DNA from: Alligator mississippiensis
Taxonomy: Eukaryota; Chordata; Crocodylia; Alligatoridae
Assembly: GCF_030867095.1 (NCBI RefSeq)
Contig: NC_081828.1
Span: 211,736,978 to 211,800,977, forward strand
DNA length: 64,000 bases
Reading direction: 5' to 3'
Each line of letters starts with the position of its first letter. The first letter of the stretch is position 1. The notes beneath the pieces were generated by a model. The model was not told where the DNA came from. It saw nothing but the letters and a program-made list of their open reading frames with translations, and did not search any database. Shown piece after piece: positions 1 through 11,618 of the stretch. The position numbers and the translations under genes are program-made.

Positions 1-23
1 AAGAAGAACAAGGATCTTGAAAG

Positions 24-250
24 TTAAGTCCTGGGCTGACACTCAGCAGTGCTTGGGATGAGTTCCCAGCTCTGCCCCATACCTGCCGTGTGATCCTGGG
101 CATGTCCCGTATCCTCTCTGTGCCTCAGTGCCCTCACTTGCAAAATCAAATCCAAAACTCTCATGCCCTGCCTTGTCCCTTTAGATTGCAAGGGAACTGA
201 TTGTCCTTCAGGCAAGGACTGTGTCTTATTATGTATTGGTCCACCCCTTA
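24..250 (+). repeat. MIR-like CORE-SINE (5' part)
   Basis: TGTGATCCTGGGCATGTCCC and TCTGTGCCTCAGTGCCCTCA match the conserved MIR core (TGTGACCTTGGGCAAGTCAC; CTGTGCCTCAGTTTCC). The L2-type tail TTAGATTGCAAGGGAACTG follows. The tail resumes at about 590-660 (TCTAGGTGCTACTTGAATAC, then AATAATAA), so the SINE is split by the element at 253-584. Confidence 0.65.
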
Positions 251-252
251 CC

Positions 253-584
253 TAGGGTGACTATATTCCTATGGGACAGTCCTGTTTTAAACACCTGTGT
301 TGGGCATCCCATCAGTGTCTTCAAATGAATGGGTCTGTCCTATTTTCAGAGGGACAGGCATTTAAAATGGTCCTTTTCCAATGAAAACATGACTGGTACT
401 CCTCCCAGCTCCCACTCCCTCCAGTTCCCACTCTTTGAAATGCCACACACACACACACGCACACACACACACACCCTTACCCAGCTAAGAGCAGAGCTCA
501 GAGACAGCTAAGTGTGCTGGAGAGCAGGGCTGGAGGGCAGTGCCTCCTTTTGTGACCAGGGAAATATGGTCACGCTAACCCTAG
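253..584. mobile_element. Non-autonomous DNA transposon (hAT-like MITE) inside the MIR
   Basis: The ends are imperfect inverted repeats: CTAGGGTGACTATATTCC on the left and GGAAATATGGTCACGCTAA then CCCTAG on the right, the right arm having about six extra bases. There is no coding capacity. It carries a (CA)n run at about 445-475. It lies between two halves of a MIR-like tail, so it is younger than the SINE. No clear target duplication is visible. Confidence 0.6.
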
Positions 585-660
585 AACAAGGTAGCCTGCT
601 CTAGGTTGGGGGTCTAGGTGCTACTTGAATACAAATAATAAACAGCAGTAATAGTAGTTG
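585..660 (+). repeat. MIR/L2-type 3' tail (continuation)
   Basis: GGGGTCTAGGTGCTACTTGA followed by ATACAAATAATAAACAG is the reptile-type end of a MIR/L2 tail and completes the SINE begun at 24. Confidence 0.5.
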
Positions 661-2260
661 TTCACTGAATCTACTACAATGGTATCTGAGTGTCGTAGGA
701 GCAGAGCTAGAATCCACCTGGGAGTCAGTGGTGCCGTGTACACACCTCTCTTTGATGGTCTCTTCTTATCTAAACTTTCATTAAAAAAAAAAAAAAGTAA
801 TTCTCCACCTGCTCTGGCTGGAAAGACAGCCTCGAAACTGGGAAACAAATGGAAACCATATAGTAAAGCTTGCCTGCATTTGCATAACCCTGAGATATTA
901 GTTTGGAGAGTCAACGCATGCCCTGTTCTAGTCTTTGAGGGGGAGGCTACTGGCGATGCTCTCTTGTAGTACTTTAAAGGTCAGCCTGGTTCACTGTTTC
1001 ACAGCATGTCCAAGTATCTCAGAAAAGAGGTAAACGGCTGCTGTGAGAAGATGTTTCTGCCCTGCTCTGAGGGTTTTGACAACACCAGTGAGTGGGCTTG
1101 AACGGTCACTGGTTTCAAGTCACCAATTGAAATAGAGTCAAGGTCAAGGGCCTGACGCAGGCCAGACAGATATTTTTGCCCAACTTATAGTCATGAATCT
1201 CAACAAAGCCTACAAGTCCCAGCTGAGGAGAAGATGATTTAGAGGAACCCATGGGCACTTTTTGGATCTAACCCTCAGAGAGTGGAGACTTAGAAGCCAA
1301 TAGGACATGTATGGCTATAATTTCAACATGGCACTATCTACCATGAGTGATGTATCATCTGGGCAGATCCTCTTTTATGGATAGATCTTGGAATAGCAGC
1401 ATCTCCTTTCATTCCCTGCCTCGCCCAGGTCTTCAAAGGTGATGTAAACCATACTATAGTTCACTTGACCTCATTACACTGCATTCCCTATTGACCTTTC
1501 CAAGCTAACTTCTTGCCTTGAAGAGTAGTGCATTTGTTTTCCAGTTGTCCTGCTTACTGAAAGGACCACTGATAATTGGACACTTTCATCAGGAATTGTC
1601 CATACAAGGTTAACGTATTAACTTGCACCATGCTTCTGTAGGCAGTCCAGCACTTTGAATTGACTTAGGTATTTTTAATAGATTTGTTACCATGGTATCT
1701 TGACCCTCACAGATGTACAATTTCAGGAAGTCCCAGGCAGTAGGATGTCTGGTAAATGGCCAGAGGCTGTGGCTGCACATGAAGAAGTGTAGAAAATGTG
1801 TAGCACAGAACCGAGAGGGGTAATCACAAGCTCAGAGGTATGGTGCACCTTGTCTATGCTTGCTCAAAGACTTTGGTTATGTCCGTTTTGGCTTACTCAG
1901 CGGATGGGAGCAGCTAGCCGAAATAACGCAATATGTGCGCATGCATTGGTTAATCATGCGGTTAATAATAATGTTTGCTTCTCACAGGGAAGCTCCAGGA
2001 AACTGATTCATCCTGTAGTAGTGTGTGCCCACAAGCCCGTAACCCATGCCCAATCTCATCCTATGGCTTTGTCACTCTCAATGAATACAATGCTGGCTGG
2101 CTTTGTTATGACTTCCCCCCGCATCCTCCACACTCAACTGCTTGTTCAGGGGGGAATTATGATGAGGTTTTATTAGAAATGCAAATCACATGGACTGAGG
2201 TTCAGTGAGGAGACTGCCGGTGTGGGAGGGGGAGAGACTTGGGTTCTGAGCCATGCTCCT
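661..2260. other. Intergenic DNA, nothing recognised
   Basis: There is a short poly(A) run near 782-796. I see no exon with splice signals that encodes a known protein and no interspersed repeat I can name. Confidence 0.5.
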
Positions 2261-3017
2261 ATTAGGGCTGTGTGAAGCTTCGGACCCTGATTTGATTCAG
2301 CAGAGATTTGGCCCGATTCGGTGGCCGAATCTCTAAATCTGAATTGAATCAGAGGATCCTTTAACCTCTCTGAAACAATTTGGAGAGATTTGGAAAGAAT
2401 CAAAGATTTGGAAATAGTCATAGCTTTAAATGCATTTTCTACAAACAACTAGGTAGCAGGTGACTCATGAATGTTGCGGTGCTGGGGTGCATGGAGTGTC
2501 CCACAGATGTGCGGGGGCGGAGGGAGAGGGGGGGAGTCCCCAGCACGCTTGGCAGCAGACCCAGAAGTAGACAGGAACACGTCCGGTCCACTTCTGGGTC
2601 CACTGGAGAGCGCACGGCCCCCCCACCTCATACCCCCCAGGTTGATGACTGGTGTCTCCTGGGTCTGGGGGGCACCTGGGGTCCCCCCATGGCTGATTAC
2701 TGAGCCGTACTTCTAGTCCACTTCTGGATTTGCCACCAAGTGTTTGGAGGGTCCTCTGCACCTCTGTGAGATGCTCCATCTGACTCAGTATTGCAGTTCA
2801 TGATCTGCGCCTGGTACCTCAAGGTACGTAGAACAAACGTTTAAAGGTGTGTCTACGGCCGAATCACTGATTCTTTGAATCCGCATCGAATCTTCAGATT
2901 TGGATTCAGCTGAATTGAATCAAAAACAATAATCTGAATCAACAAATTGAATCACTGTCCCTGATTCAGGCCAAATCTGAATCTAAATTGAATAGGGCCC
3001 ACTTTGCACACCCCTAA
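2261..3017. mobile_element. Non-autonomous DNA transposon, 757 bp, terminal inverted repeats
   Basis: The left end ATTAGGGCTGTGTGAAG and the reverse complement of the right end, ATTAGGGGTGTGCAAAG, match at 14 of 17 bases. Both subterminal regions are rich in GATTTGGATTC/GAATCxAATC motifs in mirrored orientation. The centre (about 2470-2720) is GC-rich and unrelated to the arms. No transposase is seen. The ends resemble hAT elements starting CAGGGGTGTGC, but the superfamily call is tentative. Confidence 0.65.
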
Positions 3018-3228
3018 TGTTTATAGACTTTGCACTGAATAGTCATTGGATTAAAATTCACTGACAGCCTTGGGGCCCAGGTCAAAGCCCACATCTCACT
3101 CCCTTCCAGGTCAGGGCTGCCTGACTGGGCCAAAGAACCACAATCCCTCTTTCAAGCTCTCCTTCAGGGTCCCAGGATGTTTTCCCTCTTGGCATCTTGA
3201 ACAAGATGGATGGGGGTGCTCATAGTCT

Positions 3229-3665
3229 GATAGAATCATAGAAAATGAGGGTTGGAAGGGACCTCAGGAGGTCACATCTAGTCCAACCCCCTGCTCAAAG
3301 CAGGACGAGCCCCAACTACATCATCCTAGCCATCGCTTTGTCCATCCGGGTCTTAAAAATCTCCTGGGACCCAAGGATGGAGAGTCCACCACCTCTCTTG
3401 GTAGCCTGTTCCAGTATTTACTTGACCCTTCTAGTCAAGAAAATTCTTCCTAACATTCAACCTAAACTTCTCTTGTCGCAACTTGAGCCCATTGCTTCTT
3501 GTTCTGTCGTCCGCCCCCACTGAGAACAGTCCAGCTCCATCCTCTTTTGAACCCCCTCTTTCAAACCGCACTTCAGGTAGTTGAAGGCTGGTATTAAACC
3601 CACTCAGTTTTCTCTTTTATAGACTAAATAAGCCCAGTTCCCTTGTCTTTCTTCATATCTCAAAT
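3229..3665 (-). mobile_element. CR1 LINE 3' end
   Basis: Read on the minus strand it ends ...CCTTCCAACCCTCATTTTCTATGATTCTA, the usual CR1 tail. On the plus strand GGGTTGGAAGGGACCTCAGG and TAAATAAGCCCAGTTCCCTT are diagnostic CR1 3' UTR landmarks. It is decayed and non-coding. Confidence 0.8.
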
Positions 3666-3679
3666 CTCAGAGTAGGGCC

Positions 3680-3760
3680 TAAAATCAGGTTCTCCAACCA
3701 GCTTGGCCAGTGCTCTAACCACTAGGATATTGGACTATAGGTTGTGGGAGTCCTCATCCT
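3680..3760 (-). repeat. Possible tRNA-like SINE head
   Basis: On the minus strand it reads ...CTAGTGGTTAGAGCACTGGCC, a phrase seen in the 5' part of MIR-type SINEs of reptiles. It is short and diverged. Confidence 0.35.
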
Positions 3761-5602
3761 TCTTCATCAGTAATATGTCTCCTTCAAAGAGAACTGGATC
3801 CCAATAGGCTGTATCTGCTTAAAGGTCCCCCTTGAGGGATAGAAAAGAGTGATATTTTTCCTGGATGGTCTCTGGGCTGCACTAGGCTGTCTACTGACAA
3901 CTGAAGAACTATGCATCTCCTTGGATGGACTTGGATTGCTTGCTGAGGCAGGACACATACATTTTGTTTGAACCATGGCAAACACTTAAAGGTGGTTTAA
4001 GACTTGGGGCATAGTCTTTAATGAGCCATGGTGGCTTGTACCAGCTAAGTACCAGCTAAGCATTTGTCTCTGAATGCATAACAGTATATCAGTTCCAGAC
4101 AGGCATTTGGGGTCATTTATTTGATTTTTGTTCAATATTGCTTTTTAATGGCTACAGTGCTGCCATGTGGATTGAGTATGTCGTATTACCCATGCAGTGC
4201 TACCCCATGGATATGGTGCAGACATGGCAGTGGAAAGCAGACCAAGTGGTTAATACGGTGGTGTCCCATTTATTTTTGTTTTCTTACACCTTTCAGCATT
4301 GTCCCATAATTAGCATTTAGAAGAAAATCCCCATTACAAGAGAGCAGCTCGTATTGGCCAAGGTCTAGCTGACATCTCAAATGGCGGCAGAGTCCAGCCG
4401 GAGGTGCTCCATGTCAGTCGTGCCAAACCTGAGTGACAGAAGCCTGTCAAAGATCACCATTGTGGTAGTGACTTTTATGGAGCTCTGCAGAGAAGTGGCC
4501 TTTAATTTGCTTGTGGGTTAAAAAAAATAATCCATATGTCGAACTCTCCTAAGGAAATCAAACAAGTCTGTGATCTGCCCATGCTGACCTGTGTACCAGG
4601 TGAAGATGATTAAGAGTTGCTAGCTTCTAGACCTACTGGCACCAATATGACTAGCATAAGATCCAGCCACCTTTGACTCACCATCATGAATGACCAGATA
4701 CCCATTGACAGCTGAGTCATCGGGGAGCAGATTTTGCTTGTGTTCAGTGCAGAACAGGACACCTTACATCACCCTGCCACCACAGCCCAGCCCTTGAAGG
4801 CAACAACAATGGTTTATTCATGTCCTACATGTATAATGCATTTCCCAGGCTTTCGTTAACATTGTCAGGGGTGTGTCATGTCCAGCTTTCCTGGCAGAGT
4901 TGTCATCGTGTCTCTCACAATGTGCTGGAGAAAGTTGGTCAGTTCCCCTCAAGTGATGCAACGAGGAAATAAAATTCAATAGGACAATGGTTTGCTGAAT
5001 ATGATTGCTTCAAAAAAGATGATTTATACCTTTGAATGCAGGGAGATGGAATGTTTTAAAGGGCAACGCTGCATAAACAATGCACATACACAGGCAGAGG
5101 TGGTCTTTAGGGAAAGGGACCGGGCTTTCTCTTATATTGGTTGCAGTGTAATGGACGGGGGGGACTAGATTTTCATTCTCACTCATTCCTTGAGGAGGGC
5201 CTTCGGTATATTCATCTGTGTTGCTCATCTACTGCGGCGTATTGCTTGGGATCCTGGCCCTCTTAAGTGGCCTGCATTTACAGTCAGGCAAGAAATAGTT
5301 GTGGGGTCGTCTTTCCCCACTGGACGGGGTGGGCTTGAACACCTCTTTTTTCCTGTGTGCTCTTCCACTCCCTGACCAGTCCACGATGGAGACAAGAAGG
5401 TACCCACAGGTGACAGCCTGTTATGCTCTTTCCCAGCTGCAGTCTACTCCATTGCCTCAGATAAAATAGGCCTAGAGACCTGGCAGAGTGCGGATGAATT
5501 TATGATTGAAACAAAGCCCATCTTGAAGTTTGTCTTCTAGGCTTGGGGGGGCATGAGATATGCTAAAGGGCTCATGAAGTTGATTTCTTAGTGGAGGGTG
5601 CA
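3761..5602. other. Intergenic DNA, mostly unassigned
   Basis: No repeat or gene is named here. A 46-codon frame beginning ATGGCGGCAGAG (4381-4521) is the only coding-like item and is treated as an observation, not a gene. Confidence 0.4.
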
Positions 5603-5613
5603 TGACCTCTGAA

Positions 5614-5791
5614 GACAAGGTTCCTTGGGTGAATTTGATATCTTTTATTAGACCAACCCAAATAGCTGGAGAATAGTTATTAAGCAAGCCAACTCCAAGT
5701 ATTTGGGTTGGTCTAATAAAAGATATCAAATTCACCCAACGAACCTTGTCTGCCTATGTCTTTAGACCAACACGGCTACAACCTAAACCCC
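5614..5791 (-). repeat. Fold-back dispersed repeat with 11-bp target duplication
   Basis: The left arm GGTTCCTTGGGTGAATTTGA, then TATCTTTTATTAGACCAACC, is mirrored by GGTTGGTCTAATAAAAGATA and TCAAATTCACCCAACGAACC. The two lie about 45 bases apart and form a long hairpin. Only the right side continues into the family core TGTCTGCCTATGTC and the end AACACGGCTACAACC. TGACCTCTGAA stands directly on both sides (5603-5613 and 5792-5802). The same family recurs at 22103-22320, 40745-40950 and 50528-50625. The class is uncertain; the 11-bp duplication fits target-primed retroposition with a 5' inversion. Confidence 0.7.
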
Positions 5792-5802
5792 TGACCTCTG
5801 AA

Positions 5803-7309
5803 AAGGGATTTAGAGGATGGCTCTTTGCACGTAAGTTTGCAGACAATAACACTTGCGCTTTCGTGTGACCTAGGAGGAAAAACGTGAAAAAAGCTATGAT
5901 ATAGCTAATGGATGCGCATCTCCTGACTCATATCAGGATTGCTTTATTTCTGTCAGATTAACCACGAGAGGACGTTCTGAATAAAGGAAGCATACAGTCC
6001 TGGTCAGTCCCAGCCCCACTGTTTTAATAGTCCACATAGGTATGCAGCATGGCCATTTTTCCACAAGTTCTGAAAAGCAACCCAGAATCAAATCCCTATG
6101 ACCCTTTCCTAGCGATTCGGCTTTTAAGTCCCTCAGATGCTTTGGGACAAGTAACTTACTTTGCAGTCACTCTGTGCCCATACATACCGGACCAAATTCC
6201 CCACGGGCATAAAAAAAGCTTAGCTCTGTTGACTTTGAGTTGCACCTCTTGCTGCCCATAGAAATTCAGCTCATTATATTTTCCCTGCTTATGTTTAGAT
6301 GAGTCAAAAGCCGGTGACGGTGGAGATGGCAGTGACCTCCATGAAATATAAAAGATAAGTAACGGTGTCAGAGGAATGCACCTGTAAAGACGATCTTGTT
6401 GCCAAGCATCAAGGGTGCCTAATTAAGCAAATAAATAAAAGCCTTGAAAATAGATCATGTTCTTCTAAGCAGAATGACAAATGTGTGGCTTGTTGCGTCC
6501 TGCTTTGTTTTTGATGGAGTTATGAAATACCCACGTGTGAACCAATCATATGAATCTCCTGCTAGCTTTTGGCTCATCAAGCCGTGATGCGCAATCTTTG
6601 TTGCCAGATCACTGGATGACTCAGGGACTGACAACAGGCCTGAGAACCCTTTCAGCTGCGGTTGCAGGAGACTACGAGTTGTTACCAGTTTCAGCTGGTT
6701 GAAGTTGCTTTCAGCTGGCCTGTGTCCTGACGCTTTCTGTCCAAGTGTCACAGTCCCCAATTCTTGCCACATCAAAAAACGCACTTCAATTGATATAATA
6801 GGGCCATCACTGAGGTCATTTGTTGTTTGCCCATTTAGATTCAGCTCAGTGAGGCACGGACCGCAGGTTGGCTGGGCAGGTATGCAGCATCATACGCTTG
6901 TAGGTCCCAAAACTGTAGCTGGGCAATCTCCCGTGACTATCGAGTCGTAGACACCAACGTGGGAGGAGAGTATTCCCATGTTTTACCCCAGCTGTTGACA
7001 ACCTCTATGGAGAGCAGACCGGTGCTTGAGCTCCATTCCCTACCATGGACCACTCATTGTCCACCCACCTTGCTCTCTCTTTCTTTCACGCATGACCTGC
7101 CGTGTCCACCTACCATCACCGTTAAGTGCTGCAGATCCATGTGGCCAATGACATGCAGAGGAGAAAATTCAGCAGTGACCATAAGTGAAAGACAAGAACA
7201 AGGAGCGGAAAGGAGAGGAGGAATGTGCAATAGAAATATCTCAGTGCCCCTGCCACCACGCGCTGCCAGTCCTCTCAGCCACGGGGCTGGATTGTAGGCC
7301 AAAAGTTGC
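5803..7309. other. Intergenic DNA, nothing recognised
   Basis: I find no named repeat, splice-bounded exon or RNA gene in this stretch. Confidence 0.4.
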
Positions 7310-7440
7310 CCAGAAGCCTAGTGGTTAGGGCATTTGCCCAAGGCGTGGGAGAACGGCCTTGAAGCCCCCTCACCCAGAGGGAATTTGAACTTGCATGTGT
7401 TGTTTCCTACTATACTGCCTTTGCCACTGAGCCATAGGTT
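7310..7440 (+). repeat. Possible tRNA-like/MIR SINE remnant
   Basis: CCTAGTGGTTAGGGCATTTG and GTGGGAGAACGGCCTTGAAG resemble a SINE head (box A-like, then 'GTGGGAGACCCAGGTTCAA', box B-like). It is diverged; a similar phrase occurs near 57190-57230. Confidence 0.35.
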
Positions 7441-8819
7441 TTGCATTATCCAGTCTGCTGCTGGCTGAAATGTTTGGTCCGGTTCCATCCAAACAGTAGT
7501 TTGGCCGTTTCCAAGATCAAATTTGAGTCGAAAAAGTGCTTTGCCCATCTTTAGATGAAAAAAACCGGAAGTTGCTTTGCTGAGAAGGTCTGGTACCATT
7601 GTGCTTTGAAGCATGGCTTGAAATTTGGTGCAGCTGTTACCCTGCTCTCTCCACCGCTCTTAAATAAAACACTGGAGTTTTGCCAAATTATAGCCTGTGA
7701 AAACTGTAGAGTCTCTCTGGTCAGCAGAGCGTTGTTAGGATTTGGTAGCGATTTTCTTAGCCATGTCTGTACTGAACCTGCTCCATTCAGGGCCTACAAG
7801 AGCTGTGAAATGAAGCTGAGATTGTCACTCCCGAACTGTCTGACTTCTCCTTGCTGGTGCCCAGGCAGGACGGATGAGGAGGAAAGTAGTTTTTGTGTGT
7901 GTAATTATACATTAGTTATGTCCCACAGACCTTCCTTTCATAGAGCTTGTTGGGCATCTGATTTGAGTCTGGGGCTATCTATGTGTGAACTTGGATAACT
8001 CTGACCCTTGCTACCTTGCCACGCTCTCAACCAGGAGATCCAGCCATTGTTTCCTGAGCTAGTCCTACCACTTGCCATGGATCACCAGGGCCCAGGGGTC
8101 AATGCATGTTCCCTCTGCCCCTTGACTTTGACCCTCCCCTCATGTGGCTGGAAAATTCCCATAGACGCGACGCTGTCAACAGGAGAAAACAAGTTTAGCA
8201 TCACTTAAATGAGAAGGGCCCGGCATTGTTTCTGACTCAAGTGGTAGGGAAATGGGAAAAATTAGGCTGGCTGAACAAAGCCTGTCTTGTAACCAATGCA
8301 CTCATTTGTTTTCTGAAGGTGCGGTCCAGCCATTTATGTTTTGGCCTGTCTCACAAGAGTGAGGTTAACTCTGCGGCCACCCCATATTCCAGCCCATAAG
8401 ACTGTGGCCACCCCATATTCCAGGCCTCTCAGCTCCATCCTCCACTTACTGACCAAGAGGAGATAAGGGTCTCCAACTCACTGTAGCAGGATGCATGACC
8501 CCTCGTTGAATAGAGAGACCCCACGGAGTTGCCTGAAGTTGGATTCACAGGTGACGGATACTTGTGAATGGCACTTTCCTGGACTAACGATACCATTAAA
8601 GGTCCACAGCCTGGCATCCTCTCACAGTCAAAACTACCACTAACCAAAAAGAGATGCTACAGAAATGATTTGAGGTTACCTGCCTTTTGCTTCTCTCTCT
8701 CTATCATGCTTTTACATTGCTCTGCTCAGTCGTCTTACTCTAAGAGTTAGTATGCAGGGGGACTACTGCCCTTCTTACCGTCCAGTTGACTCACTGTTTC
8801 CTTGTGCTTCCCCATCTCT
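7441..8819. other. Intergenic DNA, nothing recognised
   Basis: The only structure noted is a short direct duplication of GGCCACCCCATATTCCAG at about 8376 and 8406, separated by some 12 bases. Confidence 0.4.
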
Positions 8820-8960
8820 CTGGGTCTGTCAGTTCTCTCTTATCTTTGACGGCCAGCTTTTTGGGGCAGGGAATCATTTTTTGTTCAATACGCGCACAGC
8901 ACCTAACCACTGCGGTAATATAAGCAAATGAACACTTTGCCGCTAGGGTCATATAAGCAA
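8820..8960 (+). repeat. L2/MIR-type tail remnant
   Basis: TTTTTGGGGCAGGGAATCAT and CGCACAGCACCTAACCACTG match the 'GGGCAGGGACTGTC...AGCGCCTAGCACAATG' tail found on old MIR/L2 copies. A phrase near its end is repeated at about 8917-8933 and 8949-8965 (ATATAAGCAAATGAA). Confidence 0.45.
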
Positions 8961-11190
8961 ATGAATAATAATGCTATGACAGAATGGCAATAGGAGCAAA
9001 TTAATTTGACACTATGGCAGGACAAGAAAATTAATAATCCTATGTAACGATCATTACATTCTTATGTATGTGCGATTCGAGGCGTGTAAGATAAGATCAT
9101 AGTTTGCCATGGTCTATCAGAGTGTTTCAAAGGTGTCACCTGGCAATATATCTTCCTTCTCCTTTCTGCATTTCATAATTATTCTCCTTAAATGTACCCA
9201 GTGTTTACATTCCTGATTGTTTGTAGTACAGTAGCCGTTAGCCCAAAGACTTTACAATTGGAGAGCAAGATAAGAGAAAAAATGTGGATATGGACAGAGA
9301 GATAAAGGAGGCCGATGTAACGATGAGACAATAGTTGTAAGTGTATTTTTCTAACTCTAAGGACTTTAGGATACAGGTTTGGCATAAAGCCCCAAAGTGG
9401 GAAAGTCTGCTGTCTCAAGGATAGTTCAATCAGAAATTATTTTCTGTACTCTAACACCATGATTTCACTTGGTGTGTGGTGTGGTTTCATTTGATTTCTC
9501 TCTCATGTGCCATCTTGATCATTATTGTAATGAGAACTCGCTTTTATTTTCTTATTTTGCTGGTACAGATGCCCTGTATACGTGCATTAGGCAGCACTAT
9601 GAGATATAGCCTGTTCCTACATAACTGCAGAACATCTGCTGAACAGAAAGAATGGGAACACACAATGAGGGACTGTAGACAGGATGACATCTGGATTTTT
9701 ATTTAAACAATTTTCAGCTTCTTATCTGAAATCAGATTTAAAAGAGCTCAATATGCTTTTTAAAATATCCTCCTGGCTGTCTAGTGTTATCCATGTGTAT
9801 ATTTGTTAGACATGCTTTCTTTCTTCCTGTCCTTTTGCCGTCCTTTCTTATCTACTGGAAATGCTGTCGCTGAAGCTTTGAATGGAGTTTAGCTGCAGCT
9901 GAGAAAGGAACGCTGCTTTCTTAAAAAGGCAAATTAGGCGGATTTAAAATACCAGTAATGCTCCAAGGATCCTTCAACCCCCTGTGGATCTGGATCAGCT
10001 CAAGTAGGAACTTAGAAGTCAGTGTTTGAAGAAGGAAGGGTCTTTGACTCAGGGAAGACTTTAAAGTCCACATTGATCTGACAGTGAAAGTTAAACAAGT
10101 GGATTTACGTAGGTCTTAATGTGATAAGAGCAGAGGCTCCGAGACCCTTTGCACTTAAAGATGTTTTCACACGATACATGCAAAACCAAGCATGCCGTTT
10201 CCTTTCCCTGGCCAGTGCTGTATATCTACAGCAGCAGAAGCCAGTCTCCCTGGTGACAGCAAGGACAGCTGCCCCTGGAAAGGAGAGTTAACAAAAAGTA
10301 TGTATTATACTTTCATTGTAGGATTTGGGCTAGAAACCCCCCACGGGGCTTGCTTACAGCTATCTGGAGAGTCAAGGGAGGAGGTAGGGGAAGCCCTGAC
10401 GCTCTTGCCGGGTGTAAAAAGGGACACAGAGTGACAGCAATGAAAAAAGTTGGTTTCATAGCCGCCTGGTGAAGTTACAAAGAGGTTTCACAGGGCCTCG
10501 GTGAATGGGTGCAGCGAGTACAGACGGCCTACAACAGCTTATATAAAATCCCCCCGATATAAAATCATGCACAAAACGGCACACGCGGAGCTTTGAGCTA
10601 CGCTGGGAAAAATCAGAGACATTCGGTTGACGGCGAAGTGCACGAAGAGAGTTATTTCTGCTCGCCCTGCTGCGCGTCTGTAAAACCTTCAAATTGCTTT
10701 GATGGAGCGAGTCCAGGATCTCACCGGGTTACTGAGGTCACAACCTGTCTGACGAGTGTTAACGAAGACAAGTCTGTAACGCGACAGACAGACCAACAGA
10801 CTTTTGATTTGCCTTTATACAAATATTACAAGCAAAAAAAGATATGTGGCCCCACAAAGGGTTTGGCTCAAAAGCATTCATCATGGTAGATTAGACTTCT
10901 GGCTTTTTAAAACTTTTTGAAATAGCTAGCTAGCTAGCTAGATGACAGACAGACCGATAGAAAGGAAGGCAGACTTTGGCATCTGAAAGTAATCATAGAG
11001 TCCGTATAGAGCTGGCAGAGAGCACTGCCTACCTGGATTCAAATGAAACACAATGTGATATTTAGAGTCTCCTGAGTATACTTTTAGCTGTCAGTTGTAT
11101 TTACTACTTCAGATGTCACCAGCCTCTGCTAAAGTGGAGGCAGAATAATATGCAGGCTTGCACAGATACCAGGGTTTTTCCTTTTAGTTT
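8961..11190. other. Intergenic DNA upstream of AQP1
   Basis: No gene is recognised. There is a (TAGC)n microsatellite at about 10925-10941, followed by GACAGACAGACC. No exon of MINDY4, the upstream neighbour in mammals, was recognised. Confidence 0.4.
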
Positions 11191-11512
11191 AGTCCCGGGA
11201 GAGAGAGAGAGAGAACTCCTGCAACAGCCGTCCGTCCGACTTGCATGCTGAATGGCTGTAGGGAGGGCAAATGAGTTAGGATAAAATTCCTAAGCACTCT
11301 TTTATAAGGAGTTTTAAAAAGCCTCTCAAAAACAGCAGCAGAGATCGAAGCCTGTGAAGGGAGGGGAAGGCAGGGGGAAAAAAAAAAAAGGGGAAGAAAA
11401 AACTTTGGCATGCGTGCAGTGTCTTACATCAATCTAGCAGTCAGCATCTATGTAGACGTTCTTTCCTCCCTTTGTGCAACACCCCTTTCCTCCTACAGAC
11501 CACCCAAAGCCC

Positions 11513-11520
11513 TATAAATA
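11513..11520 (+). promoter_or_regulatory. AQP1 TATA box and core promoter
   Basis: TATAAATA lies 99 bases before the AQP1 start codon, which predicts transcription starting near 11540-11548 and a 5' UTR of about 75 bases. A CACCC motif sits just upstream at 11501-11505; CACCC/KLF sites are known in mammalian AQP1 promoters that work in erythroid cells. A GA run (about 11200-11214) and an A-rich tract (about 11380-11400) lie further upstream. The start site is inferred from TATA spacing only. Confidence 0.7.
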
Positions 11521-11618
11521 AACCAAGAACACTGTTTTTTCTCCAGCTTGCTCCTCAGACCTCAAAGGGAAAATATCCAGCAGGGGAAGAGAGAGAGAGA
11601 AAGGGAGAGAGTGAAACG

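Noticed and set aside
10925-10965. TAGC and GACA repeats upstream of AQP1 as a regulatory array
   Set aside because: Plain microsatellite; no factor-binding pattern can be claimed from the sequence alone.
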